Notes under the pieces: generated by a model
Told to the model about the DNA's origin: nothing
The model's database searches: none
Seen by the model: only the letters and a program-made list of their open reading frames with translations
Part shown: positions 44,068-53,119 of the stretch, in pieces
How the letters are laid out: every line of letters starts with the position of its first letter
Position numbering within the stretch: position 1 is the first letter of the stretch
Translations under genes and position numbers: made by a program
Assembly: GCF_019749375.1 (NCBI RefSeq)
Contig: NZ_JACWFE010000020.1
Coordinates: 1-64,000 of the forward strand
Direction: 5' to 3'
DNA from: Bacillus sp. S/N-304-OC-R1
GTDB lineage: Bacteria > Bacillota > Bacilli > Bacillales > Cytobacillaceae
Length of the DNA: 64,000 bases

Positions 44068-45294
44068 ATGAATATTTTATGGGGTCTTATGGGGTGTTTC
44101 GTCATCCTGTTTATTGCCTTTTTATTGTCAGAAAATAAAAAGAAAATTAATTATCGAGTTGTGTTAGGCGGAACGGTTCTGCAAATCCTTTTCGGATATA
44201 TCGTCCTCAAGTCAGAAACGGGAAGAATAATTCTTGAAAAGATTTCAAAAGGAATCCAAAGCGTTATTCATTATGGGAACGAAGGTTTAAGCTTCGTATT
44301 TGGCAGTTTAGCTGATGCATCTCAGCCAACTGGGTTTATTTTCGGTATTCGAGTTGCATGTATGGCCATTTTTGTTACAGCATTAATTAGTGTTTTATAT
44401 CATTTCGGCATCATGCAATTATTCGTTCGCATAATCGGTGGCGGACTCCATAAATTACTTGGGACAAGCAAGGTAGAATCCTTAACAGCAGCTTCAAATA
44501 TTTTCTTAGGTCTACAGGAAGCACCGGTTATCATTAAGCCTTATATTCGTGCATTAACAAAATCAGAAATTTTCGCCGTAATGGTAGGGGGACTCGCTTC
44601 GGTTGCAGGTGGAATTCTCCTTGCTTATGCAGCACTTGGTATTCCGATTAACTACTTGCTATCAGCGAGCTTCATGGCTGCACCAGCAGGATTAGTTTTC
44701 GCGAAAATGATGATTCCTGAAACAGAAGTGCCTGTTGCTGCCGCAAACGAAGGAGCAAAGGCTACAGAAGAGAAAGAAGAGAAGCCAAATATTATTGATG
44801 TGATTGTAAAAGGTGCCATGGAAGGATTGAAAATGGCAGGTTTAATCATTGCGATGCTTATTGCGTTTATTTCTATTCTTGCTCTTTTAAATGGAATTCT
44901 TGGCTCTATCGGTGAATGGTTTGGAATGAAGGATCTTTCCCTTCAATTAATTTTAGGCTATATTTTCTCGCCAATTGCTTTCATCATGGGTGTTCCTTGG
45001 TCTGAAGCAATGATTGCCGGAAATCTTCTTGGTCAAAAGTTAATTTTGAACGAAATGGTTGCCTTTACTGCATTTCAGCCATTGATTGAGACGCTATCAC
45101 CAAAAACCGTAGCGATTGTGACGTTCTCACTTTGCGGATTTGCTAATCTTGGCTCTCTTGGTATCCTAATTGCCAGCATGACAGCATTTGCGGAAAACCA
45201 GCGCCAAGTTGTTACTAAATTAGCATTAAAAGCAGTACTTGCAGGAACACTTGCTAACTTAATGAGCGGTACGATTGCAGGAATGTTTATGTAA
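44068..45294 (+). CDS. Concentrative nucleoside transporter (NupC/NupG type)
   Basis: A 408-residue CNT-family membrane protein. Family segments include GLQEAPVIIKPYI (about residue 148), SVAGGILLAYAALG (about 178) and AFIMGVPWSEA (about 306). It imports nucleosides with H+ or Na+. A GGAGAGG site precedes the ATG. Its promoter carries operator C, so it is induced together with the ribokinase-hydrolase operon that consumes its substrate. A terminator follows. Confidence 0.9.
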   Translation: MNILWGLMGCFVILFIAFLLSENKKKINYRVVLGGTVLQILFGYIVLKSETGRIILEKISKGIQSVIHYGNEGLSFVFGSLADASQPTGFIFGIRVACMAIFVTALISVLYHFGIMQLFVRIIGGGLHKLLGTSKVESLTAASNIFLGLQEAPVIIKPYIRALTKSEIFAVMVGGLASVAGGILLAYAALGIPINYLLSASFMAAPAGLVFAKMMIPETEVPVAAANEGAKATEEKEEKPNIIDVIVKGAMEGLKMAGLIIAMLIAFISILALLNGILGSIGEWFGMKDLSLQLILGYIFSPIAFIMGVPWSEAMIAGNLLGQKLILNEMVAFTAFQPLIETLSPKTVAIVTFSLCGFANLGSLGILIASMTAFAENQRQVVTKLALKAVLAGTLANLMSGTIAGMFM

Positions 45295-45300
45295 TAAATA

Positions 45301-45343
45301 AAAAGCTGATTTGAAGGATTAATTCTTTCGATCAGCTTTTTTG
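45301..45343 (+). terminator. Terminator of the nucleoside transporter gene
   Basis: AAAAGCTGAT (45301-45310) pairs with ATCAGCTTTT (45331-45340), followed by TTT. Confidence 0.85.
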
Positions 45344-45475
45344 TATGGAAACGGTTTTATATTATAAAAAATTTAAACACCCCATTCCGGTTTAATTTAA
45401 TACTAAAACAATAAGTTTTGGTATATAATCAAATATATTTCGACTATCGAATGGAATTTGAGGGGAAAATTGGAT

Positions 45476-46684
45476 ATGTGGCGTAATCGAAACGTTTGGA
45501 TTATTTTATGCGGGGAATTAATTGCAGGTTTAGGATTATGGATGGGGATTATCGGGAATTTAGAGTTTATGCAGGAGAAGGTACCATCAGATTTAATGAA
45601 ATCGGTCATAATGGCAATAGGACTACTTGCAGGAATATTGGTAGGGCCAATAGCAGGAAGAATTACCGATCAAAAGAGAAAAAGGACAGTGATGATTTAT
45701 GCTGGCCTTGGGAGAATGGTTAGTGTAATCTTTATGTTTATTGCTTTGTATACAGGGTCTATTCTATGGCTTATTGCATTTATGATCAGCATTCAGATTG
45801 CTGCGTCCTTCTATTTTCCGGCGCTTCAAGCGGCTATTCCATTGATTGTGGATGGGAAAGAGTTATTAAGAATGAATGGTGTTCATATGAACGTAGCTAC
45901 CATTGCTCGGATTTTGGGAACATCCCTAGCAGGCATTCTTCTTGTTGTTATGTCACTGTTTATGCTTTATTTATCTTCTTTTATCGCATACTTTTTATTA
46001 TTCTTATTTACATTATTCCTTAAGATTGATGAACCGGTTAAGCAAAGTAATCAGAGTTCTTCGAAGTCAAAAGGGAGCTTTAAAGAGGTATTGCCTGTTA
46101 TTAAAGGACTGCCGATTGTGTTAATGACCCTTATTTTATCACTTGTTCCACTGCTGTTTTTAGGCGGATTCAATTTGATGGTGATCAAAATCAGCGAAAT
46201 ACATGCCGATCAATTAATTAAGGGAATAATTTATTCTGCTGAAGGAATTGCTTTTATGCTGGGGGCATTAGCAGTGAAAAAGATGAGCGAACGCTGGTCT
46301 CCTTATAGTATAATGTTTTTCTTTTCACTCATTGTTGGGTTTGCGCAAATATCATTATTCTTTGTTGATTCGAAAATCGTAGCTGTAGCAGCATTTGCGA
46401 TTGTTGGTTTTTCAGTCGGCTGCTTTTATCCAACTGCTGCAACGATTTTTCAAACTAAAATGCCAAAGGAATTTCATGGACGCTTCTTTTCCTTCCGCAG
46501 CATGCTAGAACGTGTCATGTTCCAGGTTGTTCTGCTCGGTACAGGTTTCTTATTGGATCTTGTTGGATTGAGGATTATGGCTGTTATATTCGGAATCATT
46601 TCGGCAGGACTGACCACTTATTTCTTTTTCCAATTTAAGCGTCGTATCGTACAAAAGGACAATCAGAAGGCAGTTTCATTTTAA
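45476..46684 (+). CDS. MFS transporter, drug-efflux-like
   Basis: About 402 residues, twelve membrane segments, of the MFS_3-like group that includes macrolide and siderophore exporters. Landmarks are VGPIAGRITDQKRKRTVM (about residue 58) and FYFPALQAAIPLIV (about 115). The ATG at 45476 follows GAGGGG by about 10 nt; an upstream TTG at 45458 overlaps that site. No regulator is adjacent; substrate unknown. Confidence 0.8.
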   Translation: MWRNRNVWIILCGELIAGLGLWMGIIGNLEFMQEKVPSDLMKSVIMAIGLLAGILVGPIAGRITDQKRKRTVMIYAGLGRMVSVIFMFIALYTGSILWLIAFMISIQIAASFYFPALQAAIPLIVDGKELLRMNGVHMNVATIARILGTSLAGILLVVMSLFMLYLSSFIAYFLLFLFTLFLKIDEPVKQSNQSSSKSKGSFKEVLPVIKGLPIVLMTLILSLVPLLFLGGFNLMVIKISEIHADQLIKGIIYSAEGIAFMLGALAVKKMSERWSPYSIMFFFSLIVGFAQISLFFVDSKIVAVAAFAIVGFSVGCFYPTAATIFQTKMPKEFHGRFFSFRSMLERVMFQVVLLGTGFLLDLVGLRIMAVIFGIISAGLTTYFFFQFKRRIVQKDNQKAVSF

Positions 46685-46755
46685 CTTTGCATAAAGCATA
46701 CCTATTTGGAAATTCTATATATGTAGTTTTATATATAGGGAAGAGGGGTATGCCG

Positions 46756-46944
46756 ATGCGCCGAAAGTTTGATGGATCAGAAGAACATCAGCGAGTCATC
46801 CAGGCTCAAAATCAAACAGGTCATTTTGATAAAACCGATACAGAGTTTTCATTAGAAGAGAGTGTACAGGAAGCGATAGCGAAAAGCCAAGCTTACCAGG
46901 CTCAAAATCAGCAGCCTACTTATGAGCCAAATAAACCGTTTTAA
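46756..46944 (+). CDS. Small Gln-rich protein of 62 residues, unknown
   Basis: A short, hydrophilic protein (MRRKFDGSEEHQRV… ending QPTYEPNKPF), with no membrane segment or cysteine. GAGGGG at 46743-46748 is 7 nt before the ATG at 46756; the ATG at 46750 is too close. A strong terminator follows, which supports a real gene. Family not recognised. Confidence 0.6.
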   Translation: MRRKFDGSEEHQRVIQAQNQTGHFDKTDTEFSLEESVQEAIAKSQAYQAQNQQPTYEPNKPF

Positions 46945-46955
46945 TACGCAGGACC

Positions 46956-46987
46956 GACGAGAGGCAAACGCTCTCGTCTTATTTTTT
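46956..46987 (+). terminator. Terminator of the small Gln-rich gene
   Basis: GACGAGAG (46956-46963) pairs with CTCTCGTC (46971-46978), followed by TTATTTTTT. Confidence 0.85.
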
Positions 46988-47022
46988 ATTATTAACTAAT
47001 CAGTAATAAGGAGATGGAGATA

Positions 47023-47994
47023 TTGTCTGAAAAAAGGGAGCTGGCAACTTTTGCAGGCGGCTGTTTTTGGTGTATGGTTTCGCCATTTGATGAACAGCCA
47101 GGGATCAAAGAGGTAATTTCAGGCTATACAGGTGGCCATAAAGAAAATCCAACATATGAAGAGGTATGCTCAGACATGACTGGGCATTATGAAGCTGTGC
47201 AAATCACATTTGACCCTGCTATTTTTCCATATGAAAAATTACTAGATTTATTTTGGCAGCAAATTGACCCGACAGATGAAGGTGGTCAATTTAATGACCG
47301 AGGGCTATCTTATCGAACGGCCATCTTCTATCATACCGAAGCACAAAGGGAAATGGCCGAACGATCTAAGAGGGAACTAGAAGCTAGCGGACGCTTTAAA
47401 AAGCCGATTGTAACGGAAATACTTTCGGCTAGCGAGTTTTACCGGGCAGAAGACAAGCATCAGTATTATTATAGAAAGAATCCTTTTCATTACAATTTAT
47501 ATAGAGAGGGATCAGGAAGAGCGGGCTTTATTCGGGAAAACTGGAAAAAACGCAAAAGTGATGAGCAATTAAAAGTAGAGCTAACTCCGATTCAATATGA
47601 AGTGACAAGGAATAATGCGACGGAGCCTCCATTTCAGAATGAATATTGGGATCATACGGAAGAGGGAATTTATGTTGACATTATTTCCGGTGAGCCTTTG
47701 TTTAGCTCTAAGGATAAATTCGATGCGGGCTGCGGATGGCCAAGCTTTACAAAGCCTGTGCGCCGAACGGAGCTAGAGGAAAAGTTTGATACATCACACG
47801 GGATGAGGCGGATTGAAGTCCGTTCGAAATCATCAGACTCTCATCTTGGTCATGTTTTTGATGATGGGCCTGGTCCGGACAGAGCACGGTACTGTATAAA
47901 TTCTGCAGCTCTTCGATTTGTTCCAAAAGACAAGCTAATCGAAGAAGGGTATGGACAGTTTTTGCGGTTATTCCATCAGAATGAGGGAAGTTAA
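47023..47994 (+). CDS. msrAB: Bifunctional methionine sulfoxide reductase MsrA-MsrB
   Basis: About 323 residues. The MsrA half (about 1-165) has the active-site GGCFWCM with Cys14; the MsrB half (about 180-315) has CGWPSF (about 236), [10 protein letters not shown] and the catalytic cysteine in [11 protein letters not shown] (Cys291). Together they reduce the S and R forms of methionine sulfoxide. The CxxC zinc sites seen in some MsrB are absent. The start is judged to be TTG at 47023, since AAGGAG (47008-47013) is 9 nt upstream and abuts the in-frame ATG at 47014. Confidence 0.92.
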   Translation: MSEKRELATFAGGCFWCMVSPFDEQPGIKEVISGYTGGHKENPTYEEVCSDMTGHYEAVQITFDPAIFPYEKLLDLFWQQIDPTDEGGQFNDRGLSYRTAIFYHTEAQREMAERSKRELEASGRFKKPIVTEILSASEFYRAEDKHQYYYRKNPFHYNLYREGSGRAGFIRENWKKRKSDEQLKVELTPIQYEVTRNNATEPPFQNEYWDHTEEGIYVDIISGEPLFSSKDKFDAGCGWPSFTKPVRRTELEEKFDTSHGMRRIEVRSKSSDSHLGHVFDDGPGPDRARYCINSAALRFVPKDKLIEEGYGQFLRLFHQNEGS

Positions 47995-47998
47995 TTTA

Positions 47999-48180
47999 AC
48001 GCGTTTAAATCCACGTAAACTTGTTTACTAATCGTAAACAAACGTACACAAATTTGTGTACATGTTTACAAACGCGTACACATCCAATGATGGCAACATG
48101 TGTACGCGTTTGTTACGAAAGTATACTAGTTTGTTTACAAAAAATCGCTTAGTTTACAGGATGTTTACAGATTTACAGTT
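47999..48180. promoter_or_regulatory. Candidate centromere/operator (parC-like) of the actin cassette
   Basis: About 13 copies of GT(T/G/A)(T/A)AC-type hexamers (GTTTAC, GTAAAC, GTGTAC, GTACAC, GTATAC) at 48015, 48023, 48034, 48044, 48056, 48064, 48076, 48100, 48121, 48133, 48152, 48163 and 48171, mostly 8-12 bp apart, about one helical turn. They build an 18-bp perfect palindrome (48044-48061) and a 16-bp perfect inverted repeat (48068-48083 with 48098-48113). Such repeats next to a ParM-like gene are the expected binding site of a ribbon-helix-helix ParR protein, as in plasmid parC/alfC loci. No gene lies in this stretch; the remaining 90 bp before the actin gene hold its presumed promoter. 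Confidence 0.7.
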
Positions 48181-48273
48181 GTATTTAATTTCCTCAATCA
48201 CCATTGAACAATTGCAGTAACCCCTTTAATCTTTCAATATACATAAAAGATTACTAGAAAAGGGATGATGGTT

Positions 48274-49449
48274 ATGATGAATAAATCACGAATTGCTGCG
48301 ATTGATGTTGGGAACGATTCTGTTAAAGCTATTTTTGGGGAGCTGGACTACGAATTAAATATTCCGAATATCATTGCTAGAGATACTGAAGATCGTCCCG
48401 TTATTGGGATTGAAGAATTAGATCATAAAAATCCGCTAGATGGCATTCATATTAAGGTTCACTCACCTGCATTAAAAGAGAATAATAGTATTTACCGTGT
48501 GGGGAACTTGGCAACGAAAAGCAATAGTACAACAGAGCTAGACCCTGGAAGCAGCAAATCAGAGGAAGATCAAACGTTGGTCATGCTGTTTGCGACATTA
48601 GCTTTAGACGCGGTTAGGGTAGAAAACAATGGACTATTCAATCGAACAAAAAATATAGTCGATGCTGATTATACACTTGGTACAGGACTTCCCCTTCGTG
48701 AGGTGAAAGAAGGGAAGGATGCGGGCTATCGTTCTAAATTATTGGGCTCCGTCCATCAGGTCGAATTTCTTGTAACACCTAAGTATCAAGGGTTAAAGGT
48801 AAACCTTAAATTCAGCGAGGTTAAGGTGTATCCAGAGGGCTTCGCTGCTTATATTAATCTCGTAATGGACAATGATTTAAAAATTATTAACAAGGATTTA
48901 ATCGACAAAAGAATCATTATTCAAGATATCGGCGGTTTATCTACGGATATTGCTGTCATTAAGAACCGCAATGTCGATGATGATAAGGCTCAAGGCTTTA
49001 ATCTTGGCGTATCTGAATCATTGGAGGCCATTAGGGAAGAAATTCGCTCTAAACATGGAGTGGAATTGGATAGCCGCAGAGATGTCGTCGAAATTATCAC
49101 GAAGAAAAATGACCGTAACCATATAATGGTCAAGGGAAGCCGGACAAGCGTCCATGATATAACCGATCGAATTCTGCTTGATTTAGCGAAGAAACAATAT
49201 CGCTTGCTGCGGAACGTTTGGCAGAAAAACTCGCAGACTGAAATCTGCTATTTTGTCGGCGGCGGAGCTAATGTGTTGAAGGAATATATTAAAGCGCTTA
49301 ATAATAATTTAGACGGGTATAACATTGACTTTTTTGAGGATGAGAAAGAAAGCATTTGGATGATGGCCAATGCTTACTATAAGTTAATTAAGGATTATGT
49401 TAGAAAGATAGAGAAGGCAAAAGCGGTCAAGGAACCTGTGAAAAACTAG
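48274..49449 (+). CDS. ParM/StbA-like actin filament protein
   Basis: About 391 residues of the actin/Hsp70 ATPase fold in its bacterial segregation form. Phosphate-1 is IAAIDVGNDSVKAIFG (Asp11), phosphate-2 is IQDIGGLSTDIAVI (Asp218), and the adenosine motif is CYFVGGGANVLKEY (Gly329-331). Known ParM/Alp proteins polymerise with ATP to push or pull plasmid DNA joined through ParR-parC. ATGs exist at 48265, 48268, 48274 and 48277; AAAGGG at 48259-48264 favours 48274. The gene sits between chromosomal msrAB and deoD, with a repeat cluster upstream and a ParR-like gene 9 bp downstream. Confidence 0.85.
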   Translation: MMNKSRIAAIDVGNDSVKAIFGELDYELNIPNIIARDTEDRPVIGIEELDHKNPLDGIHIKVHSPALKENNSIYRVGNLATKSNSTTELDPGSSKSEEDQTLVMLFATLALDAVRVENNGLFNRTKNIVDADYTLGTGLPLREVKEGKDAGYRSKLLGSVHQVEFLVTPKYQGLKVNLKFSEVKVYPEGFAAYINLVMDNDLKIINKDLIDKRIIIQDIGGLSTDIAVIKNRNVDDDKAQGFNLGVSESLEAIREEIRSKHGVELDSRRDVVEIITKKNDRNHIMVKGSRTSVHDITDRILLDLAKKQYRLLRNVWQKNSQTEICYFVGGGANVLKEYIKALNNNLDGYNIDFFEDEKESIWMMANAYYKLIKDYVRKIEKAKAVKEPVKN

Positions 49450-49458
49450 GGTGATCCT

Positions 49459-50052
49459 ATGGAGAAATCAAGTTCAAGCAGTATTAAAAGGGGACAGGCC
49501 ATTTCTTTTCGTGTCCCCTCCGATACTCCTGACCATCTATTAAAGCATTTGCAAAAGCTTAAAGAAACGGAACGGCGAAACTTCTCCAGCAAGATGGCTG
49601 AATTCGTTCTTCAAGGGGTGGGGACGTCCTATTCAAGGGATAGGGAAACAATTACCATTCCTCTTCCTCACAGCTTAAGCAAATCCCAGCGAGATTGGTT
49701 AAAGCACGAGCATTCAGAGGCTCTATTAGGCAGCATTATATATCATTTGCTGACGGATCCTGTTCGAGCGACATCCTTGCTTGCTTCACTCAATAGTAAG
49801 TCTGTTGATATTAACGAGGCGTTGTACCTTCAAGAGGAGAATGTATTCAATACGGAGGCAATTGAGGAAAATACGGCTGATTATGAGCAAGAATCGGCTG
49901 CAGGTCTAGATGTAATAGATGATGATCTCGCTGATTTCGATTGGGAATCAGCCAAGCAAACTCAGGAGGAAACTACGGAGGAAGACAATCCGGAAGTTGA
50001 ACACGATTTAGATGATCTGCTTGGTGACTTCCTTTCAAAAATGAACAAGTAA
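49459..50052 (+). CDS. ParR-like DNA-binding adaptor, ribbon-helix-helix
   Basis: 197 residues. The N-terminal part (about 10-55: QAISFRVPSDTPDHLLKHL then SSKMAEFVLQG) fits a ribbon-helix-helix DNA-binding fold. A middle helical region follows, then a long acidic tail (about 130-190) that ends in a short conserved-looking helix DLDDLLGDFLSKMN. In ParR proteins a C-terminal peptide contacts the ParM filament end, so this tail is the likely actin contact. Nine bp separate it from the actin gene, and GGGTGATCC precedes the ATG. Assignment is from context plus weak fold similarity. Confidence 0.6.
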   Translation: MEKSSSSSIKRGQAISFRVPSDTPDHLLKHLQKLKETERRNFSSKMAEFVLQGVGTSYSRDRETITIPLPHSLSKSQRDWLKHEHSEALLGSIIYHLLTDPVRATSLLASLNSKSVDINEALYLQEENVFNTEAIEENTADYEQESAAGLDVIDDDLADFDWESAKQTQEETTEEDNPEVEHDLDDLLGDFLSKMNK

Positions 50053-50060
50053 AAGAATAG

Positions 50061-50098
50061 AAAAAAGTGCCTTTTCGATGGAGAAGGCACTTTTGTTT
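50061..50098. terminator. Bidirectional terminator
   Basis: AAAAGTGCCTT (50063-50073) pairs with AAGGCACTTTT (50084-50094). It ends the actin cassette and the convergent deoD transcript. Confidence 0.88.
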
Positions 50099-50139
50099 TG
50101 GCAGCTAAAGCACAAGTTTAAACTTATATTTGAAGGATT

Positions 50140-50844
50140 TTATTTTGTTACCGTATCTAATGCCACTTCAATCATATCATTAAACGTTGTTTGGCGTTCT
50201 TGAGCAGTTGTTTGCTCGTGTGTAATGAGATGGTCACTTACAGTTAAAACAGATAGAGCTTTCACACCGAATTTTGTTGCTAAATAATAAAGTCCAGCTG
50301 TTTCCATTTCAACAGCAAAAACACCTAATTTTCCTAGCTTAAAAAATGTTTCCGTATCGTCTGTATAGAAAAGATCAGAGGAAAGTACATTTCCTACATG
50401 CAGGTTTAGTCCTTTTTCAACGCCGATTTCATAAGCGCTCTTCATTAAATCGAAATTTCCGATTTGTGGGAAGTCATATCCAGGGAAATCATTACGGATG
50501 ATAGCTGAATTTGTTGCTGCTGCTTGGGCAATGATCACATCACGAATTTTCACATCTTCCTGAATAGCTCCACATGTACCAATACGAATAAGGTTCTTAG
50601 CACCGTAATCTTGGATTAATTCATGGATGTAAATGGATGCTGAAGGCATACCCATTCCAGTTCCTTGGATGGAAACTTTTTTTCCTTTATATGTTCCTGT
50701 AAACCCTAACATGCCACGTACCTGATTGTAGCACACAGCGTCCTCTAGAAATGTTTCTGCAATATATTTTGCGCGCAGGGGATCTCCTGGTAATAATACC
50801 GATTCTGCGATTTCTCCAACTTTTGCCTCAATATGAAAACTCAT
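50140..50844 (-). CDS. deoD: Purine nucleoside phosphorylase DeoD
   Basis: 234 residues, the standard size of the hexameric bacterial enzyme. Landmarks are [15 protein letters not shown] (about 19), the phosphate-binding [17 protein letters not shown] (about 86) and the ribose/base segment [14 protein letters not shown] (about 176). It phosphorolyses purine nucleosides to base and ribose-1-phosphate, parallel to the hydrolase route elsewhere in the window. GGAGGGAAAAAG precedes the ATG. Single gene. Confidence 0.95.
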   Translation of the reverse strand: MSFHIEAKVGEIAESVLLPGDPLRAKYIAETFLEDAVCYNQVRGMLGFTGTYKGKKVSIQGTGMGMPSASIYIHELIQDYGAKNLIRIGTCGAIQEDVKIRDVIIAQAAATNSAIIRNDFPGYDFPQIGNFDLMKSAYEIGVEKGLNLHVGNVLSSDLFYTDDTETFFKLGKLGVFAVEMETAGLYYLATKFGVKALSVLTVSDHLITHEQTTAQERQTTFNDMIEVALDTVTK

Positions 50845-51087
50845 CTTTTTCCCTCCAAAAAATTAATAGAAAGCTTTCTTTTATTGTCTGACTTCTATCT
50901 GAGCTCTGAACAAAGCTAGATAGAATTGCTATTCGCTCGTAAGCGATTCCAAAAAATCATAACATAATAAAATTTTGCGTTCTGTAAAAGGGATAACGAC
51001 AAAAATGTGAGCTAGTTAACAAAAAAACCGTTAAAGGGATAACTGAATTCCTCTGCACTCATTTGCTATATTTGCTCATATCACGGC

Positions 51088-51813
51088 TTAAAGAGTATGC
51101 CATTTCCGAAGTGATGGAATTTCTTCAGTCTCGTTACAAATTAATTCAAGTTTGGTTTTATCAAGGAGGTAAAAATACTTTCCATTGACATCAATAATGC
51201 CTTCATCTTGAAAATCACCTATTGTTTTGGAAATTGATTCTCTTGTTACACCCAGCATATTGGCGAGTAGTGATTGATTAATTTTTAGATCTATTTTGTA
51301 ACCGTTATCACAAGCTTTTCCAAAATTATAAAATAGATCCATGAGTAAATTGGCCACTTTTGTACGGACATCATAAAAAGATAGATACCGAACGAGTCGA
51401 TTAAGAATTCTGGTTCTTTCAACAAGAATCATATAGGCTTTTCGCAGGACTGATGGGTATTTTTCCACTATATCTAATAAATCATTCCTGGAAATAAGCC
51501 AAGTTGAAACATTTTCCAATGCTTCAATAGAAGAGATTCGATACTGGTCATTAGACAGTGCCTCGAATTCACCAATGACATCGCCGGGCATGGCAATGCC
51601 AAGTACAATTTCCCTGCCTTCATGGATCCGGCAGACTTTTGCCATTCCTGATCGAATAATGTACACCTCATCACCTTGATCATTTTCAAACATGAGGACA
51701 TGGTTTTTCTTGAAGTGACGTTCTTTCAGCAAGGGAAGGATTTGAGGCAAATCCTGCTCGGGAATATCAGAGAAAATGGCGCAGTCCGTGATTTTGGTAA
51801 TCAAGGAAATCAA
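51088..51813 (-). CDS. Crp/Fnr-family transcriptional regulator
   Basis: 241 residues: a cyclic-nucleotide-binding-type sensor barrel (about 10-125, GDEVYIIRSGMAKVC and AMPGDVIGEFEAL) and a C-terminal winged HTH (LLANMLGVTRESISKTIGDF, about 180-200). There is no N-terminal or C-terminal cysteine cluster for a [4Fe-4S] centre as in Fnr, so oxygen sensing of that type is unlikely. It is divergent from the nucleoside ABC importer; a link to nucleoside uptake is possible but not shown. Confidence 0.85.
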   Translation of the reverse strand: MISLITKITDCAIFSDIPEQDLPQILPLLKERHFKKNHVLMFENDQGDEVYIIRSGMAKVCRIHEGREIVLGIAMPGDVIGEFEALSNDQYRISSIEALENVSTWLISRNDLLDIVEKYPSVLRKAYMILVERTRILNRLVRYLSFYDVRTKVANLLMDLFYNFGKACDNGYKIDLKINQSLLANMLGVTRESISKTIGDFQDEGIIDVNGKYFYLLDKTKLELICNETEEIPSLRKWHTL

Positions 51814-51995
51814 ATCCTTTCAGAAATAAAATCATGTGTATTTAGTATCTTGAAATAATAAAAAACATTATAGCATGATTTAACACTAAAGATAGAGTAT
51901 AAAAAAACAGGAAAAATAAAAGATAATTTTGGATTGGTCTTTCAAGGTTGGACAAATTAAGAATGTAGATATTAGTACTTAAGGAGGAAGTTTGG

Positions 51996-53033
51996 ATGAA
52001 AAAATGGCTAGGAAAACTATTACCAATTGTTTTAATTCTTACACTAGTTCTTACAGCTTGCGGACAAAAAAATAATAATAATAATAATACGGGTACTGAA
52101 AAAGGCAATGAAGAAGGAGTTAAAAAGCTAAAAGTCGGAATGGTTACAGACTTAGGAAGTGTTAATGACAAATCATTCAACCAAAGCGCTTGGGAAGCAC
52201 TTCAAAAGTTAAATAAAGATTATGGATTTGAAGTAAAGTACTTAGAGCCAAAAACAGATGCTGATGTTATGCCAAACTTGCTGCAATTTGTAAAGGGTGG
52301 TTATGACTTAACTTGGGCAACTGCATTTACTCTAGCTGATGCTGTTACACAGCTGGCAAAGGAAAATCCAGATGCTAAATTCGGTATTGTTGACTCCGAT
52401 ATCGTCGTGCCTAACGTTGCGGCTGTATCTTTTAAAGAGCAGGAAGGAGCATTCCTTGTTGGGGTTATTGCAGGGTTAACAACAAAGACGAATAAAATTG
52501 GATTTATTGGCGGAATGGAAATTCCCGTTATTAAACGATTTGAAGCTGGATTTAGAGCAGGGATTCAAGCGGTTAATCCTAAAGCGAAATTAATTGTAAA
52601 TTATACAGGTTTATTTAACCGAGTGGATATGGGGAAATCAGCTGCTTCAACGATTTATAACGATGGCGCAGATATTATTTTCCATGCAGCAGGTTTAACA
52701 GGAAATGGTGTATTTAACGAAGCAAAGGAGCGTCACAGCAAAGGTCAAAAGGTTTGGGTTATTGGGGTAGATAAAGACCAGAGTTTAACATTCGGTGATG
52801 ATGTAACGTTAACATCGATGATTAAGAAAGTTGATGAAGCCGTATATAAAGTTTCAAAAGATTTAGCGGAAGGAAACTTCCCGGGTGGAAAAGTAACGTT
52901 AATGGGATTAAAGGAAAATGGTGTTGATATCGCACCAACATCTAAAAAGAACGTAGCTCCGGAAGTACTTGATAAAGTTGAAGAATATCGCCAAAAAATT
53001 ATTAATGGTGAAATTGTCGTACCTGAAAAATAA
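51996..53033 (+). CDS. nupN: Nucleoside-binding lipoprotein, BMP family (NupN-like)
   Basis: 345 residues. The lipoprotein signal ends at LTAC (Cys about 22), followed by an Asn-rich linker. BMP/Med family segments are MVTDLGSVNDKSFNQSAWEAL (split near residue 50), GFIGGMEIPVIKRFEAGF (about 170) and VIGVDKDQS (about 252). It captures nucleosides for the ABC importer encoded next, like B. subtilis NupN (YufN). AAGGAGG lies just upstream. It is the first of four genes. Confidence 0.88.
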   Translation: MKKWLGKLLPIVLILTLVLTACGQKNNNNNNTGTEKGNEEGVKKLKVGMVTDLGSVNDKSFNQSAWEALQKLNKDYGFEVKYLEPKTDADVMPNLLQFVKGGYDLTWATAFTLADAVTQLAKENPDAKFGIVDSDIVVPNVAAVSFKEQEGAFLVGVIAGLTTKTNKIGFIGGMEIPVIKRFEAGFRAGIQAVNPKAKLIVNYTGLFNRVDMGKSAASTIYNDGADIIFHAAGLTGNGVFNEAKERHSKGQKVWVIGVDKDQSLTFGDDVTLTSMIKKVDEAVYKVSKDLAEGNFPGGKVTLMGLKENGVDIAPTSKKNVAPEVLDKVEEYRQKIINGEIVVPEK

Positions 53034-53040
53034 ATCTTAT

Positions 53041-53098
53041 TTTTAGGGTTGTCTCAAGATAAGGGGGTCTAACTCTTATGATGAGGCAGCCCCTAAAA
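53041..53098 (+). other. Intercistronic stem-loop between nupN and nupO
   Basis: TTTTAGGG (53041-53048) pairs with CCCTAAAA (53091-53098), with GTCTCA/TGAGGC inside. There is no U tract. It probably lowers downstream expression or stabilises nupN mRNA, since binding proteins are needed in excess. Confidence 0.6.
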
Positions 53099-53119
53099 TG
53101 TTTAAAGGGAGGTATCCGA

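Noticed and set aside
47999-48180. Spo0J/Noc parS-type site or replication origin
   Set aside because: The hexamers do not fit the GTTTCACGTGAAAC-type parS consensus as known to me, and there are no DnaA boxes or replication genes; the adjacent actin gene makes a parC-like role more likely.
47999-50052. Prophage or integrated plasmid fragment
   Set aside because: No integrase, replication, relaxase or attachment-site repeats were seen on either side; flanking genes are ordinary chromosomal ones.
51088-51813. Fnr oxygen sensor
   Set aside because: The cysteine cluster needed for an iron-sulfur centre is not present in the N- or C-terminal regions.
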